A stretch of DNA of 64,000 bases from Malachius bipustulatus (GCA_910589415.1 OU342638.1:7728014-7792013); one strand, 5' to 3'; positions 1 to 12,272 are shown, counted from the first letter of the stretch. Made by a program: numbers and translations. The notes: generated from the letters alone by a model not told the origin.

Positions 1-69
1 CTAACAAAAATGTAACTCCTGCAATAACCGCCATGGTTGAGCAGGTTCCCTAAATAAAAAAAAAAAATT

Positions 70-1421
70 GAAGGGTATGAAGATCTCGGTCACATAGGAC
101 GCCATGATAAGATTGGAAATACTGTCATGGTGTTCTACATACGAGGACTTCTACATAAATGGAAAATTCCGTTTTGCTATTATATATCTTCAGTATATCG
201 AACAGCAATGTACTACAAGAACTAATCACCAATGTCCTCAACGAATTGTTTAGCATTTTATTAAAACCAATGATTCTTGTTTGTGATCAGGGGACAAACA
301 ATAGAAATGCATTGTCAAAGTTAGGTGCTACAAAAGAAAACCCACTGATATATGTAAATAGTTGCAAAAGTTTCGTATGCTTCGACACCCCTCATCTACT
401 AAAAAGCTAAAATAATTTCATGAATCCCAAATTAAACTTTTTAGTTGATGGCAAGCCCGTTTCATGGAATGGCGTGGTGAGAACATACGAAATTGACAGA
501 AATAATTCGTTTTTTCGCGCTCTAACGAAGATTACTCCTGCCAATTCGAACCCAAATACTTTCCAGAAGATGCGCGTTAAATTAGCGGCACAAATATTCA
601 GATATTGCTAGATTACAATCGATTTCGAAGACCATTATCGATATTTAGTAGCACTTCATTGAATAATCTTCGAAGTGGATTAGAGTATTTCGAAGCGATT
701 AAAGTATACGCAAATGGGACGAAACGCAATAATATACATTGCATTGGCGGCTTCGTTTGGACTATTAGGTCTATTTTATTATTATGGGATGATCTGCAAA
801 ACCAAGGAGTAAAATATTTGTTGACGGGATTCATAAACCAGGATGCGTTGGAAAATGTTCACGCATCCTGGAGTCAGAAGTCGAATTCCAATCGGACCCC
901 ACAACCGTTGATTCAACTGATGTGCCAACCATTGAAGACGATCAACCAGCTCCGGAAAACGAACAGGAGACACCGGCTCAACCTCAGTTAGATATTTCGG
1001 AAGTAAGTTTGGAATCCTGCAGCATTGTTTACCTTGCCGGTTATTTAGCATTTAAGGTGATGAAAAAATTCGACTGCGAGGTATGCAAAGAAAAATTGTT
1101 AAAACGGAGGACGAACTATAATAAACAAATTAATTTTATTTGTTGTGCAAAGATTATGGGACCGAGCACATAAGTTTACTAAAAAGGCCCACAAATAGTT
1201 TTATAGAATATGTGTCTAAATTGTCAAATCTATTTAATGCATCTTTTTCACGTCATAAGTGGTCATTATTTGTCGTGAAAAATATCACAAAAGATCTAAC
1301 ATCTGAGACAGAACAATATTGCAGGACACATGTATTGGAAGCTATACGTTTGTTAATTATGGTAAAAATTTATGGAACTTTGAAAAGTGAATCCGAACGG
1401 ATTGAATCTATACGGGTTTAA
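70..1421 (+). pseudogene. P-element/THAP9-like transposase remnant
   Basis: Translation in shifting frames gives the RNase H-like core of P-element transposases: an opening block near 70-230 (VFYIRGLLHKWKIPF), then a CDQGTNNR...LGAT block and the FDTPHLLKS motif at about 380-408, then the DGKPVSW / KMRVKLAAQIF segment. A C-terminal part follows with the DALENVHASW motif (about 835-880) and a Cys-containing tail (about 1010-1120). The frame changes near 160, 605, 930 and 1140, and an in-frame TAA at 408 cuts the second block. No N-terminal THAP zinc finger lies in the window, so the left part is missing or outside. In the family this enzyme cuts and pastes DNA in the nucleus; this copy cannot encode it. 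The family call rests on the motif order. Confidence 0.8.
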
Positions 1422-2638
1422 TGCAAATAAAGTAAGAAAAGAGCATCGAAAATTGAAGATATTAAATTGCTGAAGTTTGTTTAAAATCAGGACTGCAAAT
1501 TTGAATAAGTTTTTTTTTTGTTACATCGTGTCATAAAGTTGACATTTTTATTGTCATTTTAGTTTTAAAATACATCAGTAGTGAAAATTTTCAGTTTCAA
1601 GTGAATTGGTATTATGTTGTAACTGGTTTATGATACACCCACTTACCTTACTTTACTTACTACCTAGATTAGATTTATCGTGAGTGGGCCATTGTGACAC
1701 CTACACTGCGACCGAAAGGATATTGTGGCTACTTAGTACCTAACTCTAGTACCTATAACTTCTCAATTCAGATTTACTAAGTAAACTGAATATCTGAATA
1801 TAAAAATTTAGTAATAATCTTTCTTTTGACTTATGTGGTAAAGTATTTTCCGCTGCAATTTTAGTTTGTGCTATTGGTTTCCATTTCAGTTTCACTCTTA
1901 TTCATTTAATATTTGATAATAATAATAATCTCCTGCCTAACCTAATAACTTGACAAATTGATATACATATAAGTATACAGATTCATTATTCTACCATAGC
2001 CGCTGCTTTGACTGATGGCTTATAAGACCGTGTTGTAATTAAAAAAAAAAAACAACACTGTTTTGACTTTTGATTTCCATCACACAACGGGTATGTGCAA
2101 AGGCTCACTTTCAGGCCATGCCGCAAGTTGTTTTGTAATTGTTAACTTTCATCCAAGAGAGTAGATAAAAGCGTTTCGCTCGACATTTTAAATAAATTTT
2201 GAAATTCTTAGTTTGACAGATGAATTTATTTAATTTCGATCACCTTGGTTACCACAACTTATTCAAGCTACTGACTATTTTACAAGCTTAGAAGTTTGAA
2301 AATTAAAAATAAACAGTGTGCCAAGCATTAATTTAGTAGCTTAGTAATACCAACTCACTTGAAAATTCTAATCAGTAAAAATCACCCGGTGTAAAAATGT
2401 ATGTGAAAGATTTTTTGTTAAATCGTTTCATAAAGTTTTTAATTTTAATAAATTTTAATTTTAGTTTCGAAATGACATTTTTTACGACACAGTGCTTAAA
2501 AATGACAATCTTTTACGCACTTGTATTTAAAAGTGACATAAATGACAATGAAAAACAATAAGTTTTCTTGATACTGTCACTTTGACAATATAAACTACCA
2601 ATCTGTAGAGTTCATAAAAATTGTTGTTTCTTGACGAT
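1422..2638. other. AT-rich noncoding stretch
   Basis: No credible gene. Two imperfectly related blocks around 1510-1575 and 2410-2475 share a pattern of a T-run, a GTTA-ATCG-TTCATAAAGTT core and a TTTTAGTTT end, suggesting a decayed dispersed repeat. The stretch ends at the TTAA that marks the piggyBac end. Confidence 0.5.
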
Positions 2639-2870
2639 TTAACCTTCCGGAAGTCTGGTGGGGTCTGACAGGCCCAGAGGTATACTAAACACGTTGTATC
2701 TATTTCGGCAATGGAGGGGGGAAGCTGGAATCATGAGTAGCTGCCGTCACGGCATCGCTTTGTCTGCCGACAGTCCAGTTTCAGCATTCAAAACGCATAC
2801 AACTGTGAAAAGTACTCAAAACTGTTAATCGGGTCTCTCAGACCCTACCAGACGAAATAGGTTACTCCAA
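2639..2870 (+). repeat. piggyBac 5' terminal region with TTAA target site
   Basis: TTAA at 2639-2642 is followed directly by CCTTCCGGAAG, then a GTCTGGTGGGGTCTGACAGG segment. A related GGGTCTCTCAGACCC palindrome lies at about 2831-2850. PiggyBac elements insert at TTAA and start with CC(C/T)TT-type termini, so this is read as the left end of the element whose transposase follows. I did not find the matching right end. Confidence 0.65.
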
Positions 2871-3006
2871 TTTCAACGATTTCAGGTGTGTATTTTATTC
2901 CTCATGTATCAGATATTGCTGTAAAACAGTGTTTTTTTTTGTTAGGTTAATTTATATCAAATATATTTTTTTATAATTTACTACAGATAACTAAACCAAT
3001 TACAAA

Positions 3007-5206
3007 ATGGGAGATTATGAAAGGGAGCAACGTAGACTAATGATGTTATGGGACGAGAGTGAAGAGATACTACCTCAAGATGTTGAAGCTACACAACCAC
3101 AAGATAATAATAGAGCTATGCAGTCGCAAGATGTTGGAGCCACACAACCACAAGATAATAATGGAACTACACCGTCGCAAGATGTTGGAGCTACTCAATC
3201 TTGAAATGGTGGAGATATTTCAAGCGATGAAGGAGAAATAGATCATTTGAGTGAAAGCAATCATAATAGTGAAACAGAACAAGATATTAGTGATGAGGAA
3301 AACGACAGGGAAAATATTGAAGGTACATTTTATTTGACAAAATATCAAACAAAATGGTTCAAGCACCCAGCTCAACCAAATGTCAGGGTAAGATCTGAAA
3401 ATATTGTTTCCCAACTACCCACTGTCGGAAGACAATATAAAACCGGTAAAACAGCATTAGAGTGTTGGCTATATTTTATCACGGAAGAAATTATGACGGA
3501 AATTATTATTCACACCAACATAAAAATAAGTGTACATTCTGCTACGTATGCGGAAAGAAAGCAATATAAAGTAAAAGAGGCAGACATGGTGGAATTGCGA
3601 GCTTTATTTGGCTTTATTATATTTGGCGAGCAACTATAAATCTGGACGTCAAAATGTCAAAAACTTATGGGCAACAGATGATACAGGAGTTCCGATCTTC
3701 AGTAAGACTATGACTCTACAGAGATTCAATTTCCTTTTATGTTGCTTACGTTTTGATAATTATGAAACTAGACTGGAGAGAGTGGCACTTGACAAACTTG
3801 CACCTATTAGAACAATTTTTGATGCATTTGTTTCCAACTGCAAACAAACTTATTCCCCAGGTATGTACCTTACTATTGATGAACAATTGGTAGCATTTCG
3901 TGGTAAATGCCCATTTCGGCAGTATACAGGGTGTCCCAAGATTTCTTTATCAAGGGATATCCGCGTTATTTCAAAAAATAAACAAATGAAATTCGGGAAA
4001 TTTGAACCATACCCCTAAGGCTTTGCAGCTGCACCCTCAATGCCCTTTTACGCCTTTCCACCCCTAAGTAATCATCCCCTACTTTTTTTTTCAAATGACA
4101 CCCCCATATTTTTTTTGCTCGACAGGATTGTTGACTTCTTTCTGAATACAATATCACACGATTTTTTTAAATCGGGACATATCTAGCACGCTAAAAACAA
4201 CACAATATCATAACAAACGAGGGTTGTCAAGGAATAACAATTAACATTTAATATGACATTAAAATCACAGAAGCAATTATTATTATTAACGCCTATACCA
4301 GTAACACCGGTACTACTAGTTAAGGTGGTTGGAGGAAACATTAACACAAAAAACAAGCAATTGCAACTCCTTGACGATCCTCGTTTGTTATGATATTCTA
4401 TTGTTTTCGGCGTGCTAGATATGTCTCGATTTAAAAAATCGTATGACATTGTATTCAGAAAGAAGTCTACAATCCTGTCGAGCAAAAAAAATATGGGGGT
4501 GTCATTTGAAAAAAAAGTAGGGGATGATTACTTAGGGGTGGAAAGGCGCAAAGGGGCATTGAGGGTGCAGCTGCAAAGTCTTAGGGGTATGGTTGAAATT
4601 TCCCGAATTTCATTTGTTTATTTTTTTAAATAACGTGGATATCCCTTGATAAAGAAATCTTGGGACACCCTGTATACCGAGTAAGCCTGCTAAATATGGG
4701 ATAAAAATTTTTGTATTGACTGATGCCAGGTGTTTTTATGCTGTGAATTTGGAAGTGTATGTGGGTTTGCAACTCGAAGGACCTTTCAGAAAAAGTAATA
4801 AGCCTGAAGATATAGTTCTGAGATTAATTGATCCGGTATCAAAGAGTGGCCGCAATGTTACTTTCGATAATTGATTCACCAGTTATAGTCTATTGCATCG
4901 TTTGCTCATCGAACACCGATTAACAGCTGTCGAAACTGCTAGTAAAAATAAAAGAGAATTGCCGCCATTTCTGGTATCTACAGAAGGAAGACCTTTACCA
5001 TCAAGTGCATTTGCATTCCAAAAAAAAAATCACAACGGTATCATGCATTGAAAAAAAGAGAAAAAATGTACTATTATGGTCAACACTTTATCACGATGGC
5101 AATATAGATGAATCAACAGGGGACAAACAAAAGCCAGAAATAATAACTTTCTATAACCTGACGAAAGCTGTTTCCAAAACATGCTTTGGTATTGTTGCAG
5201 AATGAT
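3007..5206 (+). pseudogene. piggyBac-like transposase, broken (copy 1)
   Basis: The reading begins at ATG 3007 with a short repeated PQD-rich, acidic N-terminus; an in-frame TGA at about 3202 interrupts it and the frame shifts near 3620. The core is recognisable: LRALFGFI, then TIDEQLVAFRGKCPFRQY (first catalytic Asp region, about 3875-3925). After a 746-bp insertion come IPSKPAKYGIKIFVLTDA (about 4676) and TFDN followed by a stop and FTS (second Asp region, about 4868). A KKRKNVLLWSTLYHD block and FYNLTK (about 5060-5165) follow. The third Asp region (normally GVD after YN-TK) is lost. Transposases of this family perform TTAA-specific hairpin cut and paste; this one is inactive. Confidence 0.85.
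3927..4672. repeat. Foldback/MITE-like inverted-repeat element in piggyBac
   Basis: The ends are CAGGGTGTCCCAAGATTTC and its reverse complement, and the two arms remain inverted copies of each other for about 240 bp or more (compare 3927-4160 with 4440-4672). TATA flanks both sides (3923-3926 and 4673-4676), either a TATA duplication or a TA duplication with TA-ended termini. The element splits the piggyBac ORF between the first and second catalytic blocks and carries no gene of its own. Confidence 0.8.
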
Positions 5207-5950
5207 CATAATTTATGGTGATCAATTTTAGTGCAAGCAAATTTTTAAAACTCGGAAACAGGTCATTTTATCGTGATAGACAAAGAGGACCTTTTCCGAA
5301 TTTTTTTCATGTTCTTCAATTGTGCATCTTCAAAACTCAGAAAAAAATATTACAAAAAAAGTTATAGGCCTTTTTTGAAGGTCAAGGGCAGTTAAGGCCT
5401 CTTGATTTCGAGGGATTCAAGTCTAATTTGGACCAAGGATGCAGAGTAATATCAGTGGCAAGTGTGTCAAATTTGAAGAAGATCCGTTCGCTAGAAAAAA
5501 AGTTGTAAAAAAATATTGATATAAAAAATCAAATTTGAAGGCTTATAACATTCTTATTTGTGAGTTTTCGAAAAAAAAATTTAGATACTTTTGGCAATAT
5601 TTTATGAAGTAGAATCACCCCCTAATTTTTTGCGCATAATTTCCGGACACCCTGTATTTCTGAATCAGAATTACCATGAGAATTTATCACTGAAGTTTGC
5701 TCAATGGGAACTAAATCATACCCTCTATAATGAATTCAATAGAATAATAGAAAAAGGCATGGATGCCATCGCTTCATCTGTACAGGATGCATGAGTCAGT
5801 TTTTTGTAGTAGGACGTCACCAGTTTATGGAAGGCCTGTCTTAAAGAATGAATGTTCCCACAAACATGAATTGGAGGTTTTTTATTTTAATACAAAAAAA
5901 AAAAGTTCAAAACGAAGAAAATGCGGGTGAAAAAATTCATCAAAGGCGTA
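5207..5950. other. Decayed noncoding sequence with one MITE end
   Basis: No recognisable gene. Near 5645 a GGACACCCTGTA end appears, the same type as the right end of the TATA-flanked foldback elements, without a partner in place; this may be a truncated member. The short open frame at 5591-5794 has no family I recognise. Confidence 0.4.
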
Positions 5951-5954
5951 GATA

Positions 5955-6930
5955 AAGGGTAAATGACCCATTTTTGAATAACAACTTCTACGCTCATGGA
6001 CTTACATGATGAGCTTACTATTCAACGTTAGATTCCTTGGAGATTTCTTCCAAAAAAAAATTCTTAAATATTATATTCTTAAAAAAATAGTTATTTATTA
6101 TACAAGAGAAAAAAGTGATAGATTTTAGCTCGAGATGTGATTTCGTCCCCGACGCGTTTAGCGGAGGGGACAAACACATCGAGAGCTAAAATCGCACTTT
6201 TTCTCGTGTGTAATATACAATTTTTTTCTGCGAGAAGAAATATCAGTGTTAGAATGTCGAAAAACGTAGTTAGATAACTGAAAATTATGTCGGAAAAATG
6301 ATTTATGTTGTATTTAAATTTTCAAACTGGTAGACTTTTGTAGTAATCGACGTTGCCTGGTAACGAAACGATTTAATTCGATTACCGTCATAATTTAATT
6401 AAAATTTTAGATAGTTTTGCAAAGATTCTTGTAAGGTCTCAATGAGTGAATTTATTAATATGGATAGTGATTGTTATGAAAATTCCCTTAATAATTGCCA
6501 TTTGGATAATAAGGTAACTTTCCTTTACGTATACTTGATATAAATTTAATGATATCTGAGTGTTAATAGTAGCTATACCTAAGCCGCCATTTCGGGGAAA
6601 TAAGTACTCATTTATTTCCCTGCTAATTCATTTATTTCCCCGATATGATGCAGCTCATAATAATGAGGCATTTTTCTACCTGTTAACGGGGGAAAAAGGG
6701 CACACTTTAAGCCCGTCGCAGAAAAAATTAACTTATTATTCTTATCAAAAAATAAACTGATTTTTGCGGTATTTTGAAGTTTAGACTCAATTTACTTAGA
6801 AAACTGGGGGGAATTTTCGAATTTCGAGTATTCTTTTTTGTAAGAAATCTACACGGAATCTAACGCTGACAAGTAAGGTTTTGTAAGTCCATGGGCGTAG
6901 CAGTTGTTGAGCGGAAAATGGATCATTTAT
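5955..6930. repeat. Nonautonomous element with ~100-bp inverted repeats
   Basis: The sequence around 5955-6060 (ATGACCCATTTTTGAATAAC, ACTTCTACGCTCATGGACTT) recurs as a reverse complement at about 6840-6930 with scattered mismatches. The interval holds only AT-rich DNA and a strong internal hairpin, so it looks like a gene-less foldback element or MITE. Exact ends and target duplication were not resolved. Confidence 0.65.
6096..6216. repeat. Strong hairpin inside the foldback element
   Basis: Two arms of about 43 nt (GAGAAAAAAGTG-ATAGATTTTAGCTCGAGATGTG on the left, the complementary CACATCGAGAGCTAAAATC-GCACTTTTTCTC on the right) surround a GC-richer loop of about 35 nt. They are nearly perfectly complementary. 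Confidence 0.7.
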
Positions 6931-7011
6931 CATAATTTTGCATGATTTGGGAACTACACTGGAACTTTGATATCGGAAAATGTCTCATTGTAACTACTTG
7001 AGATCACTATA

Positions 7012-7193
7012 CCGGGTGTCCCAGACTTAATTGACCAGGCCATATCTCATATACCGGTTGAGATAATCGAGCCGAATAAAAGGCATATTATTATAATTTT
7101 TCAAGCTGTATAACATGACAGCATGAAAACAGCCCCCACTCCAACATCCCCTAAGTTACAGCCCCCACCCTTAAAAAAATGAATAGCACCCTG
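7012..7193. repeat. Short TATA-flanked element, CCGGGTG...CACCCTG family
   Basis: It starts CCGGGTGTCCCAGAC and ends ATAGCACCCTG, with TATA immediately on both sides (7008-7011 and 7194-7197). The C-rich interior (CCCCCACTCC, CAGCCCCCACCC) differs from the larger foldback elements, but the terminal words and the flanks match them. Confidence 0.6.
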
Positions 7194-7535
7194 TATATAT
7201 TTTTGTATAATCAAAACCAGTATTCGATTCTCTATTCAGATGATTTTTCAGATTCAAAATTGGTTGAGAAATAACCAAGAAAAGGTTCATCAAGGTGGTC
7301 ATGACTTTTTATCTGAACTTTCTCTGAATGACTTTAGCTGTCAAATTTTATCAATATTCAAACTCTACGGATCCAGTATAAAGTTTTCTATCATATTTAT
7401 CAGTTTTCTTTGCATCGCTTCGCACCCATCATAATACTCATACAAGGTGAGTCAACCTAGATATTCATATGAAAAAATTTAATAGCAATTAACTAATGCC
7501 TATGACAACATTTTAGTGTAAACTTTTAACATTGT

Positions 7536-8590
7536 TAAATGACTGCAATGATGGAAAGAAATGTTAGCCCACTATTCCCTACATGGAGAATTAAAAAGAA
7601 GACTTCTAGTAAGACTAATAATCGACAAGGAACTGGAAAACAATCCCGATAAAAGGTAAAAAGCTCTGTAGATGTTACATTCCTTAAGTTTAAAAAATAT
7701 CCGTCTTATTTCATTTAGAATCAAATAATGAAACAACAATCCACGCCTATTTCAAATGTTGCCCCGCACTGTCCTTGCCATCAGGACATGCACTGGTAGA
7801 ATATTTCCTTTGTTGGTTTCTTGTTTACCTACATCTCATTATGTGTTTCTCTTTGATAGATTACCATAGATTTCGAAATGATGTATCCGAATTATTGTAC
7901 TAAATTATTGGTTGAATGGCCAAAGATATACCGGAATACTTTATAAATGTTGACAAACGAAAAAAGTATCCACTTATTGATAAAGTACTTCGCTCCTATC
8001 AACAATTTGAAGAAAAATTTGACGACAAGCATAGAGAAGGCGAGTTAAAAAAATCACGAAATGTGGGCCGTGGGTGAATTTTTTTTATAATTATGATTAT
8101 TTACAGCTTTTGACGAAAACAGAGCATTTCTTATTTTGCCCCTACTATTTCCTAATACGTACCTACCTCCAGGCAGAAGAAGGGTCCCACAATTCACAAG
8201 TTTCTAAATTGGAAATGCAAGAAGGCTTTGTTACTCATGTTCAGGTATATCTTTTTTAATACATTTTTATGTAATAAAGGGTAAATAAATTGAAGCTGAA
8301 CTATTTTTAGAACGAAGGAGACGTAAACGTGGTTTTTGAAAGAAAAGAGGCACGATCACGATTGTTAAAAAGTACCGAACAGCCCGCTGTGTATTTCATT
8401 GGCAACTTGGAACAACCTAGGACTATTGTGAAAATTAATGAACTCATTTATGAATTGGAAACGCCTGTGAAAGCAGTAGACATATGTTTCAAGACTCATT
8501 TTGTCTTCAATGCGGAGTCTGATATAAATTTCAATGCAGTAGGTACTATTCACTCTATAAATGTGGATTGGTCCAAGTATACTCGGTAAT
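7536..8590 (+). pseudogene. Decayed multi-exon transposon-associated gene
   Basis: Several short exon-like blocks in one order are bounded by plausible splice sites: about 7581-7655 (HGELKRRLLVRLIIDKELE), about 7861-8062 (a DKRKKYPLIDKVLRSYQQFEE block), 8175-8246 ending at a GT, and 8311-8586 after an AG. The last reads RLLKSTEQPAVYFIGN, then VDICFKTHFVFN. From memory this order (charged helix, E-Q-F motif, then an A-V-D-cFK motif near the end) resembles a repeated 'uncharacterised' insect family that travels with DNA transposons. The frames do not join into one product, so I call it a remnant. Family assignment is tentative. Confidence 0.45.
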
Positions 8591-8597
8591 GATTCCA

Positions 8598-8955
8598 ATT
8601 ACCTAACACAGTTTGGTCAGTGAGTATAATTTAATATAATTGAAAAGTCTGTAGACCGGTTTCGGGCTATGAACCCATCTTCAGGACAGCTGAAAAGATA
8701 GATAAACGGTGGATGTAAATGGCGGAATACTCTTATTTGGTGATAGTAAGCATCGGTGTTAGATGTAATAAATAGAATCAAGAGTATGAAATATTGATGG
8801 TAAAGTACTCACTTGTCAGCTGAACAGAATCCGTAGTATCATGAGAAATGAATTGTAACAATCCAATTATTGAAAATGTAAATAACGAAGACAAAAAGAG
8901 TATTAACCAGATGTAAAAATTGTTAATCACTTACATACACGTGACAAACTAACAT
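8598..8955 (-). repeat. Penelope-type terminal repeat, minus orientation
   Basis: This block is an inverted copy of 14336-14655, with high similarity over about 315 bp. Both contain a CCTGAAGATGG...CCCGAAACCGG segment typical of Penelope-like pseudo-LTRs. It lies immediately upstream of the Penelope coding remnant, but in the opposite orientation. Confidence 0.65.
8645..8690 (-). ncRNA. Hammerhead-ribozyme-like motif in Penelope terminal repeat
   Basis: Read on the minus strand: CUGUC (8689-8685), core CUGAAGA (8684-8678, fits CUGANGA), a stem GGG/CCC with a UUCAUAG loop, GAAA (8663-8660), a very short CCGG stem III, a GUC cleavage triplet (8656-8654), then UACAG, which can pair with CUGU across stem I. 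Minimal stem III hammerheads are known in Penelope pseudo-LTRs. The pair next to the cleavage site is a mismatch, so activity is uncertain. Confidence 0.55.
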
Positions 8956-8983
8956 AAAAATAATTGAACTTCTGGACAAAGGT

Positions 8984-10760
8984 TTGAAATACTCTGTTTT
9001 CAACTACAAAAATAGGGATGCACATTACTTATCATTACACACAGATTTCATCATAGAACGAAGTGAAGTCGAAAGTAACACAAAGCAAATAATGAGGAAT
9101 AGTTGCAATAGTGCCCTTTTTAATTATATCAATTTACACAATAAAATGATGATTGACGGTATCAAAAATAACGACCTCAAAACTCTTCAGCTTGCTGCAC
9201 AGTGATCATGGAGAAAACATCTTACGTTAAAAAAACTTTAGATTTCATTAATGAGAACAATTTCGCCCTTAGTCATTCTAATCCCACCAATAGATATTAC
9301 AATATTCTCAGGACCCTTGTTAAAACCCTGTCAGACACTTGATAAATATGGAGCCAAACATATCATTCCATCTAATTTCCACCCTCCCAGATTGTATTCT
9401 TTGCCTCAATTACATAAGCCCAACATCCCTAGTAGACCAGTGGTATCTCAGATAGGCGCCCCAGGGTGCAAACTCAATATTTTCCTAAAAAATCTTTTAC
9501 AAAACCTCACCAATTTTAAACCTAAATTTTCAGTCAAAAACAATATCGAATTTATCAGAGACCTCTCGAATTGAGAGTCGAGGAAGGTCAAATCATGGTT
9601 TCACACGATGTTAAGAATCTTTTCACCTCTGTGCCAATAGACCGAACCATCAAAATAGTACACGATCATTTCAAAGACAATGTTTCAGATAAAGATACCA
9701 TAGACATTATATCCCTTCTCAGATTTACTCTCAAACAGAATTTTCTTACTTTCAACGGCCAGTTCTGGTTACAAAATGACGGTCTAGCTATGGGTAATAG
9801 CCTCTCCCCCTACTTTCAGAGTTCTTCATGATGACCTGGAGGTACAATTTTGCAAAATGCCTATATTTTCCAAGATCTTCTGGTCCAGATATGTCGATGA
9901 TTGTTTCGCGTTAATTAATGGAGACGGTGATACGGCTGTCGACATTCTAAATCATTTAAATAACTTACACGATAACATAAAGTTCACCATGGAGACCGAA
10001 TCTGATAACAAAATTGAATTCCTAGACTTCACAATATCGCATAAACCAAACATAGAATTCGACATCTATAGAAAACCATCACAAACATACCACGTCATTA
10101 ACTTCAATTCTAACCACCCTGCCATCTATAAGACCGCTGCTTTCAGATCATTTATACACCGACTAAATAATGTTCCACTTTCAAATGAAAATTATAAAAA
10201 GGAACTAGTCTACGTCACATTGCTTCTAAGAATGGATTCAACAGCCATATCATAGACAAAATTACCAATAAATTCCTCAGAAACAGAGATTTATCAACAG
10301 CATACATCACAACCCCTAACACTCTACCATCTAAGAAATACTTTTCGATTCCATACATAGGTCCTATCTCAACAAAGATATCCAATATAATTCAAAAATT
10401 CACAAACTCAGTAGTTTCTTTCAGCCCCCATAACACTCTCTTTCAAGCCCTCGTTCATATTAAAGATCCAATTATTGCTGTTGAGAAGAGCGGCATCTAC
10501 AAACTAAAATGTTCACAATGTAACTCAGTTTATGTGGGCCAAACTGCAGACCTGTAAAAGTTAGAATCCGAGAACACATTACAAAACATGAAATATCCAA
10601 GTTCGGACACCATTTAAAATTCAACAACCATACTTTTGACAAGCAAAAAGACGTTACCATCCTAAAACAGACCAACACACGAGGCTTATTAGTTGACCTT
10701 TTTGAAAATTAGGAAATAGACATTGCAAACAATGATCCAGTCAATTTTTGTCTCAATCAA
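8984..10760 (+). pseudogene. Penelope-like retroelement: RT plus GIY-YIG endonuclease, broken
   Basis: The N-terminal block at 8984-9205 leads into the RT at about 9340-10255: RLYSLPQLHKPNIPSRPVVS, SHDVKNLFTSVPID (motif A), NDGLAMGNSLSP (motif B), and FWSRYVDDCFAL (motif C, catalytic YVDD). The GIY-YIG domain is at about 10482-10690: GIYKLKCSQCNSVYVGQTAD, then R-x-R-x-x-EH, HLKFNNHTF and a terminal E. Stops or frameshifts lie near 9330, 9573, 9825, 10250 and 10556. The RT plus GIY-YIG order defines Penelope-like elements, which nick the target with GIY-YIG and prime reverse transcription there. This copy is dead, but its catalytic motifs are still readable. Confidence 0.88.
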
Positions 10761-11440
10761 CAGAAAAATTTCAGCTTTAGTTTCGTTCGTATCTATAAAA
10801 GCTTGATTTATGTAAACAACTAACACAGTACAGATGACTACGGCCTCCATGTTACATGATTCCACTTACTCTTGTATCTTGTGTCATCTTTTCCGGCTGT
10901 GCTTGTGATTTGTCGGCTTGTTTTAATTCACTTACCTATGTTTTGAATTTTATTAATAATGTAAACAGACAGTTTTTGCGAGGCTGAAATAACACTTCTT
11001 GGATGGTGCAATTGACTTCTCAATCACATTTGATGGTCTTCTTTTTCTTTACATTGGACTTAACGTTAAGCACATCAGCCACGTCTTTTGCCCTGCGTCA
11101 CCCGAGAAGAGAACTTATTAGTTTTGAATGAAGGTTTTGACAGTTGACATGTTAACTGCCCTCCATTTTGTGGGGCCGTCGCAACGATACTGATAGCTCA
11201 TTTCAACCTGTGGTGAAATTTATCATTTATCGCTACAAAGTGATGTTGTCGCACTCCGCGTTCACGTTTACTGCCTCCCACTACGACGTACCTGTCGCTT
11301 CGAAAGCGATATCTCAACCCATGTAGAAAGCGATATTTTGGCTGCTCTTGCGGCAGTGATTGGTCCGTCGAGCTTAAATTGTATTGGTGTGTGGTGTGTC
11401 TGCTGTTTGAAAGTTTGAAGTTTGAACATTTGAAATTTTT
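10761..11440. other. Noncoding stretch between Penelope and Myb/SANT remnants
   Basis: No gene is seen. Local GC rises between about 11040 and 11380, directly upstream of a possible 5' untranslated exon that ends at the GTAAGT at about 11474, so this may include the promoter of the next gene. Confidence 0.4.
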
Positions 11441-12272
11441 ATTAGCTGAAGAATAATTGAGCTTCTTCTAAACGTAAGTAAAAGTTTATTACCTACTGAA
11501 TTTTTTAATAACAAATAGCATAATGCATTTTGAATTGTGTTTGTAAACGATAAATGTGCAATTTGCGAACCACACGTGACAGTTTGTTATCATTGGAAAT
11601 CATTTGTTTTGAACTGATTTTTTTTGTGTGATTAATCGTCTTGCTTAAATACATTGTTTTAGTGTGTTACAGACTGGAAAAGCAAAACAAAAACTAAGTA
11701 TAGCAAGCTGAGACAACAGCGTAGGAAAACAGGAGAGGGTGAATCCCAGTTGGCTCCTTTGACGCCAATTGAAGAGCGACTGCTATCACTGATGGGCAGC
11801 AAATCAACTGAAGGAGACTTAGGTGTTTCGCAATTTGGATTGCCACTTGAAGTAAGTATAGTATTTGTTTATATAAACACTTATTTAAGTACATGTCATG
11901 TTTTGTTATAGGAAGAAAATGATGTAAAAAACAATATTGAGCATAATTACAGTCAACCAACAGATGAAGCTATTGCTTCAACCTCGGGGTTGGATTGCAC
12001 TTTCAAGCCAATTTCACCAAATGATGTTTTACCGCCCGATAGTGAAAAGCACTGAAACAGGCCCAAGAATAGGACCCAGACCCACAAAGAGAAAGAACCC
12101 TATAAGAAGACGCTCACACCGTCAAGCGGGAGTGTCGAGGGAGCTTCTCGACATGAATGCCGCAACACTGGCAACTATTCGCCAAATGAATCAAAATATG
12201 GCACGTTTGGCGAATGCTGCAGTGCAAATCGTGGCATTATTATCAAATAGTTGTACAAATGTAAATATTTGA
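11440..12272 (+). pseudogene. Myb/SANT-like DNA-binding protein gene, frameshifted
   Basis: A possible leader exon ends at a GTAAGT near 11474. An exon at 11673-11851 sits between an AG acceptor and GTAAGT donor and reads WKSKTKTKYSKLRQQRRKTG, then LTPIEERLLSLMG, the C-terminal half of the Myb/SANT-like domain found in Harbinger accessory proteins. The next exon (11912-12272) starts in phase, but hits a stop near 12052; the rest is open in another frame (MNAATLATIRQMNQNMARL, an amphipathic helix likely for oligomerisation). No HARBI1 partner lies beside it. It is either a Harbinger relic or a decayed host copy of such a gene. Confidence 0.6.
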
